From the NCBI GenBank assembly GCA_003456055.1, contig DMPG01000001.1, positions 3,628 through 8,631 on the forward strand: 5,004 nt of DNA. The letters are read 5' to 3'. This document shows, in pieces, positions 1-5,004 of the stretch (positions are counted from its first letter, which is position 1; every line of letters begins with the position of its first letter). The position numbers were made by a program, and so were the translations under genes. The notes beneath the pieces are model-generated. The model searched no databases. It was not told the DNA's origin and was given only the letters and a program-made list of their open reading frames with translations. The stretch comes from Bacteroidota bacterium (GTDB taxonomy: Bacteria; Bacteroidota; Ignavibacteria; UBA10030; UBA8401).

Positions 1-734
1 CCGTCGAACTCCGGTCCATCAACACATGCGAACCGCATTGTATCGCCGACGATGACTCGGCACGCACCGCACATGCCCGTTCCATCCATCATAATCGGAT
101 TAAGACTAACGAGCGTTCGTACCCCATACGGTTTGGTGAGATCGGAAACTGCTTTCATCATAATTACCGGACCGATGGCAAGCACAACATCGACCGGTTC
201 TTTATTCTCAAGCATCGATTTTAAAATTGTTGTCACAAAACCTTTTGTACCGTAACTGCCGTCATCGGTAGCAATTCGCACTTCATCGGAAATAGCGCGC
301 ATCTCATCTTCCATTATAATCATCTCTTTTGAACGCGCACCGATGATTGAAATTGTTTTATTGCCGATGAGTTTGTTTGCACGAACGATAGGGTGAATTG
401 CTGCAATGCCGAAACCTCCGCCGACTGCAACAAATGTTTTTCCTTGTTCAACATGACTTGGAAGACCAAACGGACCAACAACATCCGTCAGCACATCGCC
501 AACGTTCAACATACTCATCATTGTTGTAGTTTTACCGATTGCCTGAACGTAGAGCGTAACGGTTCCCAGTTGTATATCCCAGTCAGCAAGCGTAATTGGA
601 ATTCGTTCTCCTCCTTCGTGCAACCGCAAAATGACAAACTGTCCGGCTTTTGCTTTTTTTACGATATCCGGAGCGGCAATAACATAGCGATATACTTTGG
701 AGGCAAGGTCGTTCTTTTCTAAAATTGGGTACAC
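1..734 (-). CDS. nfnA: NfnA/SudB-type ferredoxin-NAD(P) oxidoreductase FAD/[2Fe-2S] subunit, 3' end missing
   Basis: Seen: 244 codons, uninterrupted, running off the left edge; the family is usually about 280 residues, so roughly the last 35 are outside. The start is GTG at 732-734, giving MYPILEKNDL, which matches the family N-terminus (MYxILEKxxL). An in-frame stop lies about 19 codons upstream with no ATG between, and no clear Shine-Dalgarno site is visible. Domains: FAD-binding barrel at about 1-95 with RIPITLADWD (44-53) as the flavin motif; NAD(P)-binding part from GGGFGI (105-110) through IIGARSKE (130-137); iron-sulfur motif DGTGMCGAC (217-225) and FACVDGPEF (235-243). Known: in this family a [2Fe-2S] cluster is held by one Asp and three Cys, here probably D217, C222, C225 and C237. 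NfnAB couples ferredoxin, NADH and NADPH by electron bifurcation; SudAB homologues were described as sulfide dehydrogenase. Inference: cytoplasmic electron transfer with a GltD-like partner encoded next, beyond the left edge. PyrK is a less likely alternative, because its cluster motif has four Cys. Confidence 0.88.
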   Translation of the reverse strand, partial: MYPILEKNDLASKVYRYVIAAPDIVKKAKAGQFVILRLHEGGERIPITLADWDIQLGTVTLYVQAIGKTTTMMSMLNVGDVLTDVVGPFGLPSHVEQGKTFVAVGGGFGIAAIHPIVRANKLIGNKTISIIGARSKEMIIMEDEMRAISDEVRIATDDGSYGTKGFVTTILKSMLENKEPVDVVLAIGPVIMMKAVSDLTKPYGVRTLVSLNPIMMDGTGMCGACRVIVGDTMRFACVDGPEFD

Positions 735-802
735 AGTTAATACTATTGTTGTGATAAAAATGGTTAATATGCCATATTTTGCTCAACTAACGTGCCACAG
801 AA

Positions 803-831
803 TTTGTAAGAAAATTGCCGATTTTTGACAA
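803..831 (-). promoter_or_regulatory. Possible sigma70-like promoter for the nfnA homologue
   Basis: On the minus strand TTGTCA (826-831) matches the -35 consensus at five of six bases. TACAAA (803-808) matches the -10 consensus at four of six, with a 17-base spacer. Transcription would begin near 796, leaving a leader of about 60 bases before the GTG at 734. The alternative Bacteroidota-type -7 element TAnnTTTG also occurs nearby as TAAATTTG (841-848, minus strand), but without an obvious -33 TTTG. The assignment rests only on consensus matching in an AT-rich region where such matches arise by chance. Confidence 0.3.
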
Positions 832-1044
832 TTATCACTGCAAATTTAAGAAAGGCTCTCTTTGGGGTTTCTAAAAATGAGAAATAGACATAGAAATTTA
901 TCCACAAGTCCATGCTATACCCACAGCACTTTTTATTGTTCAACGAAGAATCTTTGGGACATTGAGATATCAGACGACTTGGAAACATCATCAGATATTT
1001 TTTATTCGGTCTTTGCAGTTGAGTGGAGGGAAATATGGTTAAAT

Positions 1045-1088
1045 GACCGTCAATCTCTCCGAGATCGTAAACCTTATCAGTGACGGTC
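1045..1088 (-). terminator. Nested inverted repeat downstream of the secreted-protein gene, possible transcript end
   Basis: GACCGTCA (1045-1052) and TGACGGTC (1081-1088) are perfect 8-base inverted arms. Inside them ATCTC (1053-1057) and GAGAT (1061-1065) form a second 5-base stem around a 3-base loop, abutting the left outer arm without a gap. The structure begins 27 bases past the TAA of the gene ending at 1115, the normal position for a transcript end. No run of T follows the stem in either direction, so it is not a canonical intrinsic terminator. It could instead be an mRNA 3'-end stabilising structure, or a DNA operator, given the exact palindromic arms. Confidence 0.35.
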
Positions 1089-1114
1089 TAATTCTAAAAA
1101 GGAAGAATCTATCT

Positions 1115-1627
1115 TTATTTCTTTCGTATATAACGAATGCTCCATTGAGTAGTCCATGTTTTGCCACTATCGGTTGATTGCATCCAATCCCACACAAATT
1201 TTTCTCTGGTAATATCGCGGAAGATCATTTTCCCTTTTTGCAATTTTCCATTATTTATAAATTCCTGTTCAAAGAATCTGTTCTTGCCCTCTGCACCGCC
1301 GGTGAAGGGGAGATACGCACTTTGATTATCCACCCATGTTTGTTTCCAAATTCCTGTACGGCTGTCAAGAATTGAAATGCTCTGTCCTTTGTATCCTTTT
1401 GATTGACCTGTCAATCCGGTAAAGTTTTCCATGATCACTTTTCCATCCAAGATCTTCGTGATAGTATTTGTTCCGGTTGCGACAGAACCGTCAGGATCGT
1501 TCCACGTTAAATTCCAATCCCCGATCCAAAAATCGAACAATGATGAATCCTGTTTGGCAGATTGTTTCGATTGCTGAGAAAATGTGGTTGATACGAAAAA
1601 AAAGATGAAGAAAAAAATGTAACGCAA
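1115..1627 (-). CDS. Secreted DUF1579-like (FDFWxGxW) protein of unknown function, TTG start
   Basis: Seen: 170 residues. The start is TTG at 1625-1627, with GGAGG only four bases upstream and an in-frame TAA six codons before it; no ATG or GTG alternative lies near the N-terminus. Residues 1-17 are a hydrophobic, very Phe-rich signal peptide (MRYIFFFIFFFVSTTFS), probably cleaved before the QQSKQS segment, so export across the inner membrane is expected. No lipobox Cys is present, so it is not an obvious lipoprotein. The mature part opens with FDFWIGDWNLTW (31-42), followed by GTNTITKILDGKVIMENFTG (52-71) and WKQTWVDNQ (94-102). This pattern recurs in small bacterial proteins usually labelled hypothetical or DUF1579-like, which I take to be lipocalin-like beta-barrels. 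No catalytic residue can be assigned. It is the last gene of the block, 82 bases after the membrane-protein gene, and its ribosome binding site lies inside an RNA hairpin. Confidence 0.8.
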   Translation of the reverse strand: MRYIFFFIFFFVSTTFSQQSKQSAKQDSSLFDFWIGDWNLTWNDPDGSVATGTNTITKILDGKVIMENFTGLTGQSKGYKGQSISILDSRTGIWKQTWVDNQSAYLPFTGGAEGKNRFFEQEFINNGKLQKGKMIFRDITREKFVWDWMQSTDSGKTWTTQWSIRYIRKK

Positions 1628-1631
1628 GCTG

Positions 1632-1659
1632 CCTCCGTAGTTTTATTTAACTACGGAAG
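1632..1659 (-). promoter_or_regulatory. Hairpin burying the ribosome binding site of the secreted-protein gene
   Basis: TCCGTAGTT (1634-1642) and AACTACGGA (1649-1657) are perfect 9-base inverted arms around a 6-base loop. In minus-strand RNA the stem grows to 11 pairs with one U-G and one C-G pair, covering 1632-1659. Its 3' arm then contains the whole GGAGG (1632-1636) that serves the TTG start at 1625-1627. No T run follows on either strand, so an intrinsic terminator is unlikely. The simplest reading is a translational brake on the last gene of the block. Function is inferred from position and pairing only. Confidence 0.5.
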
Positions 1660-1709
1660 TATGGAGGTGAGAATCAATGCACAATTGTAAGAAAAATCAC
1701 CGAATGTAT

Positions 1710-2246
1710 TTATGAGAAATATTGCGAATACACGCTGCCTAAACGATCTTTTGTGGGGAATGTTGTTCTTGCCATGATTAGAAATAGAACTGCTGAAAGA
1801 CTGTTGAATAAAAATTCCGAGTGTGCAGGATATTGTCCCCATAAAACTGTCAGCAAACAAATGACCAATCCATACAAAGCAACTCCTTCATAGAGTGCCA
1901 TTCGGACAATGTGTGCCGCAACAATCTTTTGCATGATCGTTGAAACTGATGTACTGACCGGAGGTTGTTCTGGCTTCTTGTTTGCGGTCAATAATTTCCG
2001 AAAAATTACAGGAGCAACAGAATAGACTGTTACGATCATAAGACCATGCACGCCACTGAGAAGGAAAAGGATATCAGCTCCTTGCGGTTGTCTTCCGTGT
2101 GATTCACTGAGCAAATAGGATATGACTATGGCGAAGAAAATGATCCCCGACGTTAACGCGGCGTAGACGATCTGGATGGGAAGGATATTTTGTTGTGTCA
2201 GCGATTGTTCAAATTCTGAGCGGGAGATATTTGAAAATTGAGCCAT
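1710..2246 (-). CDS. Small integral membrane protein with four predicted helices, unknown function
   Basis: Seen: 178 residues, ATG at 2244-2246 with AGGA (2253-2256) six bases upstream. Hydrophobic segments lie at about 24-46, 58-82, 113-135 and 142-159, with a polar, Pro/Ser/Thr-rich linker at about 88-104 (KKPEQPPVSTS). The N-terminal 20 residues are polar. Basic residues after helix 2 (RKLLTANKK, 83-91) suggest by the positive-inside rule that the middle loop is cytoplasmic, which puts both ends inside as well. No Cys/His metal site, charged proton relay or family signature was recognised, so no function is given. It starts 31 bases after the carbonic anhydrase stop, consistent with co-transcription. 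A link to bicarbonate or CO2 handling is possible by position but unsupported by motif. Confidence 0.8.
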   Translation of the reverse strand: MAQFSNISRSEFEQSLTQQNILPIQIVYAALTSGIIFFAIVISYLLSESHGRQPQGADILFLLSGVHGLMIVTVYSVAPVIFRKLLTANKKPEQPPVSTSVSTIMQKIVAAHIVRMALYEGVALYGLVICLLTVLWGQYPAHSEFLFNSLSAVLFLIMARTTFPTKDRLGSVYSQYFS

Positions 2247-2277
2247 TATAGTTCCTGATAGCTTGTTCTATTAAAAA

Positions 2278-2925
2278 TTATTTGACCACGCCTGAAACAG
2301 CCCGTTGATAAATTGCCGCCATATCATCGGGAGAGTTCATCGTTATGTTCAGATCGCGGATGATGCCGTCGTTCAATCCATAGATCCATCCGTGAACATC
2401 AAGTGAAGCACCGCGCTCCCATGCATCTTGAATGATGGTTGTTTCGCAGACATTCAAAGTCTGTTCGATCACATTCAATTCGCAGAGCCGGTTAACTTGT
2501 TTCTCAACACTTCCGGCAGATTCTACAATGGTTTGATACCGTTGATGAATATCCTGAATATGTCTAAGCCAGTTATCGATCAATCCAAAACGATGCTTTA
2601 GGAGTGCGCTGCGTACACCGCCGCACCCATAATGTCCAACAACCATGATGTGTTTAACCTTGAGCACGTCCACAGCATACTGGATCACCGAAAGACAATT
2701 GAGATCGGTATGAACGACCACATTGGCAACATTGCGGTGAACAAACAGTTCGCCCGGATCGAGTGCAACAATTTCATTTGCAGGAACGCGGCTGTCTGAA
2801 CATCCGATCCACAAATACTGTGGCGCCTGAATATTCTCCAACCGTTTGAAAAAATCTTTTTGCTGTTCTATCTTGTCTGAAGCCCACTGGCGATTATTTT
2901 TTAGCAGGTGCGAAAGGTCATCCAT
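2278..2925 (-). CDS. can: Beta-carbonic anhydrase, type II (Can-like)
   Basis: Zinc enzyme interconverting CO2 and bicarbonate in the cytoplasm, supplying bicarbonate to carboxylases. I chose ATG 2923-2925 (215 residues) over the in-frame ATG at 2955, because it aligns with the E. coli Can N-terminus and gives identical ligand numbering; the upstream ATG would overlap the preceding gene and has no ribosome binding site. Seen: CSDSR (42-46), HYGCGG (98-103), zinc ligands C42, H98 and C101, and the catalytic pair D44/R46. FVHRNVAN and HTDLNCLSVIQYAVDVLKV are near-identical to E. coli Can. The allosteric bicarbonate-site residues known in the H. influenzae and E. coli enzymes, W39, R64 and Y181, are present as W39, R64 and Y182, so a type II enzyme with pH-dependent switching is expected. 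The start follows the reductase stop in TAAAATG with one base between, and no strong Shine-Dalgarno is visible, so translational coupling is likely. Confidence 0.95.
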   Translation of the reverse strand: MDDLSHLLKNNRQWASDKIEQQKDFFKRLENIQAPQYLWIGCSDSRVPANEIVALDPGELFVHRNVANVVVHTDLNCLSVIQYAVDVLKVKHIMVVGHYGCGGVRSALLKHRFGLIDNWLRHIQDIHQRYQTIVESAGSVEKQVNRLCELNVIEQTLNVCETTIIQDAWERGASLDVHGWIYGLNDGIIRDLNITMNSPDDMAAIYQRAVSGVVK

Positions 2926-2926
2926 T

Positions 2927-3805
2927 TTATATTTGTCCAGTCCAGTTTTGATCATTGTTTTTAAATGCCATATGAATTTTTTTTACTAGGTCATCAGAAA
3001 GCGGACCTTTGTTTACAATTTCGATATTTCTTTTTATATGATCAAGATTTGTAGTTCCTACGATCGATGTACTGATACCGGGGGTGAATGCGGTAAATCG
3101 CAGCGCAATATCGAGCCAGTCATCGCCGAAATCAAGTTTCATGGCTTTCATACGCTTCCAATATTCCTCGGAATAATTCCCGTGCGGCTGTTCAGCATGA
3201 AGCCATGGTGTATTTCCAATCGGGCGTTTTGCAATGTAGCCAATGCCGCGTTTCATTGAAGGTTCGACAATTTTATCAATTGAACGTTGATCGAAAACAT
3301 TGATCGAACTCATCAACCCGCCAAATTGATCTGATGCCAGTGCAAATTCCAATGCATCATTTTCACCCGAGTATGCGGCAACACGGATCTTTCCTTCTTC
3401 TTTCATCTTTCGTATTGCAGAAACGACTTCTCCACGCTCAAGAGTTTCTTTTGGACAAGAATGCAGATGAACAATATCAAGAACATCAGTCCGCATTAAC
3501 TGCAAAGAGCGGTGAACTCCGGCAACGATGCAGTCATACGTCCAATCCTGATGTCCGGGAATATTATATCCAACTTTGGTGGAAAGAATAAAATCCTTTC
3601 GTCGCCAGGATAAATGTCTGCTGATCCGTTCTTCGGAAAGTCCGTATCCGCGTGCTGTATCGATGAATGTTATACCAAGATCGACAATTTGGTTGATGAA
3701 ATATCCGACGTAGTTCTCATCTATTCGTTCATCGCCGATCAAACCGGCACCAAAACCAAGAATGGGGAGAGAGAGGTTTGTATTTCCGTATTTTCGTTTT
3801 TCCAT
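2927..3805 (-). CDS. Aldo/keto reductase
   Basis: Single-domain (beta/alpha)8 NAD(P)H-dependent oxidoreductase of 292 residues, normal for the family and cytoplasmic (no signal peptide). Seen: ATG at 3803-3805; LGFGAGLIG (16-24) at the first strand; the catalytic tetrad D49 and Y54 (FIDTARGYG), K77 (LSTKVG) and H115 (DIVHLHS); and SIVGTTNLDHIKRNI (247-261), the usual C-terminal cofactor-phosphate loop. Known: the tetrad reduces aldehydes and ketones or runs the reverse reaction; the substrate cannot be told from sequence. AGGAGG (3818-3823) sits 12 bases upstream inside the last codons of glgA, a longer than usual spacing. The gene starts 9 bases after the glgA stop and in the same frame, so it is probably co-transcribed with glgA, but there is no motif evidence for a sugar or glycogen substrate. 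Confidence 0.93.
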   Translation of the reverse strand: MEKRKYGNTNLSLPILGFGAGLIGDERIDENYVGYFINQIVDLGITFIDTARGYGLSEERISRHLSWRRKDFILSTKVGYNIPGHQDWTYDCIVAGVHRSLQLMRTDVLDIVHLHSCPKETLERGEVVSAIRKMKEEGKIRVAAYSGENDALEFALASDQFGGLMSSINVFDQRSIDKIVEPSMKRGIGYIAKRPIGNTPWLHAEQPHGNYSEEYWKRMKAMKLDFGDDWLDIALRFTAFTPGISTSIVGTTNLDHIKRNIEIVNKGPLSDDLVKKIHMAFKNNDQNWTGQI

Positions 3806-3814
3806 GATTATTAT

Positions 3815-5004
3815 TTACCTCCTCTTGGTTATTGCCCGTTCATACAATTGAACATATTTTCGAGCAGACGCTTCCCATGAATTATCGCTGTTCATTCCAT
3901 TCAACTGGATCGTTTTCCATTCTTCGGGAATATTGAACGAATCAATGGCACGTTTCACCGTTGCGTGCAATGCAGGTCCGGTTGCTTCGATGAATGAAAA
4001 TCCATTGCCGGTATTTTGTCCGAGGGATTGAACTTCATGCCAATCCTGCACGGTATCAGCAAGACCCCCTGTTTTGCGTACGATGGGAACCGTTCCATAG
4101 CGCAGCGAATACATTTGATTTAATCCACACGGTTCGTAATGCGACGGCATTAAAAACATATCCGCACCTGCTTCGATCAAATGAGCAAGTTCATTGTTGA
4201 ATCCAAGATAGGTCCAGCATTTATTTGGTAGGACACGGTTCATTATTTTGAACAATTGTTCAAAACCTGCTTCACCGCTTCCAAGAATCACCCACTGTGC
4301 ATTCAAAGTCATAAGATCATTGATCTCATCGGCAATTAGATCGAATCCTTTTTGAGCAACAAGACGTGAAATGATCCCGATGACGGGAACATTCTCATCG
4401 AACTTTAAAGATGTTTTTTCGAGCAGGAATTGTTTATTCTTTTTCTTGTTTGAAAGATCGTTCTTTGAGAAATGGAATGGAATGAGTTTATCGGTTTCGG
4501 GATTCCATTCGTCTGTATCGATTCCATTCAACACTCCAAAAAAATCTGATTCCCGCGAACGTAAAACATCCTGTAATCCTGATCCGTACGCCGGCGTCAG
4601 CACTTCGTGAGCATAGGTATCGCTGACCGTGCTGATCACTTCGGAATTGAGAATTCCCCCTTTCATCATTGAGAATGAATCCTCAAATTCCAATGCACCG
4701 CCGAATTCTATATGCTCCTGTTTCAATTCGGTCTTTGCCAATGTCTCTTTCGAGAATCGTCCCTGATAGCCAATGTTGTGAATGGAATAGAGGAATGCTG
4801 AATGATCGAACATTCTATCCCAATTATAACTTTCTTTAACGAAGAACGGCATCAAACCCGTTTGCCAATCATTGCAATGAAAAACATCCGGAGCCCATTG
4901 TAATCGCTGGCAGATCTCGATCACTGCTTTATTGAGAAGAATAAATCGTTCGTCTTCATCCCATTGTTCAGTGTAGATCTTTCCCCGGTAAAAATATTCA
5001 CGGC
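3815..5004 (-). CDS. glgA: Glycogen synthase (GT5), 5' end missing
   Basis: Transfers glucose from a nucleotide sugar (ADP-glucose in most bacterial GT5 enzymes) to the non-reducing end of alpha-1,4-glucan. Seen: 395 codons plus two bases, open to the right edge; against a usual 480-500 residues, about 90-100 N-terminal residues are missing, including the first KxGGL nucleotide-sugar motif. GTG at 4922-4924 is an internal Val, since family-like sequence (YFYRGKIY, RFILLNKA) continues upstream. In visible numbering: HCNDWQTGL (42-50), SIHNIGYQG (73-81), STVSDTYAHEV (125-135), GVLNGIDTDEWNP (156-168), ISRLVAQKG (211-219, with R213 and K218 in the positions that bind the nucleotide phosphates in E. 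coli GlgA), EPCGL (290-294, with E290 as the conserved catalytic-site Glu) and KTGGLADTV (310-318). No key residue of the visible part is missing. It is the first recognised gene of the block, and its terminal codons AAG AGG AGG also form the ribosome binding site of the reductase. Confidence 0.95.
   Translation of the reverse strand, partial: REYFYRGKIYTEQWDEDERFILLNKAVIEICQRLQWAPDVFHCNDWQTGLMPFFVKESYNWDRMFDHSAFLYSIHNIGYQGRFSKETLAKTELKQEHIEFGGALEFEDSFSMMKGGILNSEVISTVSDTYAHEVLTPAYGSGLQDVLRSRESDFFGVLNGIDTDEWNPETDKLIPFHFSKNDLSNKKKNKQFLLEKTSLKFDENVPVIGIISRLVAQKGFDLIADEINDLMTLNAQWVILGSGEAGFEQLFKIMNRVLPNKCWTYLGFNNELAHLIEAGADMFLMPSHYEPCGLNQMYSLRYGTVPIVRKTGGLADTVQDWHEVQSLGQNTGNGFSFIEATGPALHATVKRAIDSFNIPEEWKTIQLNGMNSDNSWEASARKYVQLYERAITKRR

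Larger units (their letters stand above)
735..1114. other. Gene-free stretch between the secreted-protein gene and nfnA
   Basis: About 380 bases with no convincing gene on either strand. Short open frames exist (for example plus 862-1083 and minus 764-991), but they have no ribosome binding site, no recognisable protein character and many Cys/aromatic residues typical of non-coding translation. The stretch contains a nested inverted repeat near its right end (1045-1088), a perfect DnaA-box-like nonamer (898-906) with a degenerate neighbour, and possible promoter elements for the downstream nfnA homologue. No tRNA, riboswitch or other known RNA fold was recognised by eye. Confidence 0.6.

Noticed and set aside
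583..786. Minus-strand open frame overlapping the start of nfnA in another frame
   Set aside because: Its translation is Arg/Cys/Ser-rich out-of-frame reading of the nfnA gene, whose own frame gives clear family motifs.
764..991. Minus-strand open frame of 75 codons upstream of nfnA
   Set aside because: No ribosome binding site, unlikely composition rich in Phe, Cys and Ser, and it overlaps the probable promoter and 5' leader of nfnA.
862..1083. Plus-strand open frame of 73 codons in the gene-free stretch
   Set aside because: It has a TTG start with no ribosome binding site, no domain-like composition, and it runs through the inverted repeat at 1045-1088.
1634..1657. Inverted repeat read as an intrinsic terminator for the membrane-protein gene
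   Set aside because: No T run follows the stem on either strand; overlap with the next gene's GGAGG makes a translational role more plausible.
2926..2955. Ten-residue N-terminal extension of the carbonic anhydrase from the upstream ATG
   Set aside because: It would overlap the reductase gene, has no Shine-Dalgarno, is absent from E. coli Can, and would shift the otherwise matching ligand numbering.
3038..3880. Several plus-strand open frames of 73-88 codons opposite the aldo/keto reductase
   Set aside because: All are antisense to a gene with an intact catalytic tetrad and show no ribosome binding sites or recognisable protein features.
1..5004. Mobile element, CRISPR array, toxin-antitoxin or defence system
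   Set aside because: No transposase or integrase motifs, terminal repeats, spaced direct repeats or paired small toxin/antitoxin frames were seen; the genes are ordinary metabolic, membrane and secreted proteins.

Overview
All six genes recognised in this 5 kb window lie on the minus strand, so transcription runs from right (5004) to left (1). The right-hand block, 5004 to 1115, looks like one transcription unit. In order of transcription it holds the 3' part of a glycogen synthase gene (glgA), an aldo/keto reductase, a type II beta-carbonic anhydrase, a small four-helix membrane protein and a small secreted DUF1579-like protein. The gaps within the block are 9, 1, 31 and 82 bases. After a gene-free stretch of about 380 bases comes the 5' part of a gene for an NfnA/SudB-type flavoprotein (FAD, NAD(P) and [2Fe-2S] binding), which runs off the left edge.

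The organism cannot be named from this window. The DNA is moderately AT-rich chromosomal sequence with dense co-directional genes. The protein style (NfnA-type electron-transfer flavoprotein, GT5 glycogen synthase, secreted FDFWxGxW protein) would fit the Ignavibacteria/Bacteroidota-Chlorobi lineage, but that is an impression and not a demonstration. Shine-Dalgarno sites are clear in front of some genes. Two genes use alternative starts: GTG for the NfnA homologue and TTG for the secreted protein.

Functionally the right block joins storage-polysaccharide synthesis (GlgA) with CO2/bicarbonate interconversion (Can) and an NADPH-type reductase. The physiological link is not evident and may only be co-expression. 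The left gene belongs to redox-cofactor balancing (ferredoxin/NAD(P)H), and its usual partner subunit would be expected just beyond the left edge.

No mobile element, CRISPR array, tRNA, rRNA or defence-like module is visible, and I found no convincing new biological system. The most interesting signals are small: an inverted repeat that in RNA would bury the ribosome binding site of the TTG-started secreted-protein gene, with an anti-Shine-Dalgarno-like octamer just upstream; a nested inverted repeat downstream of that gene; and a DnaA-box-like pair in the gene-free stretch.
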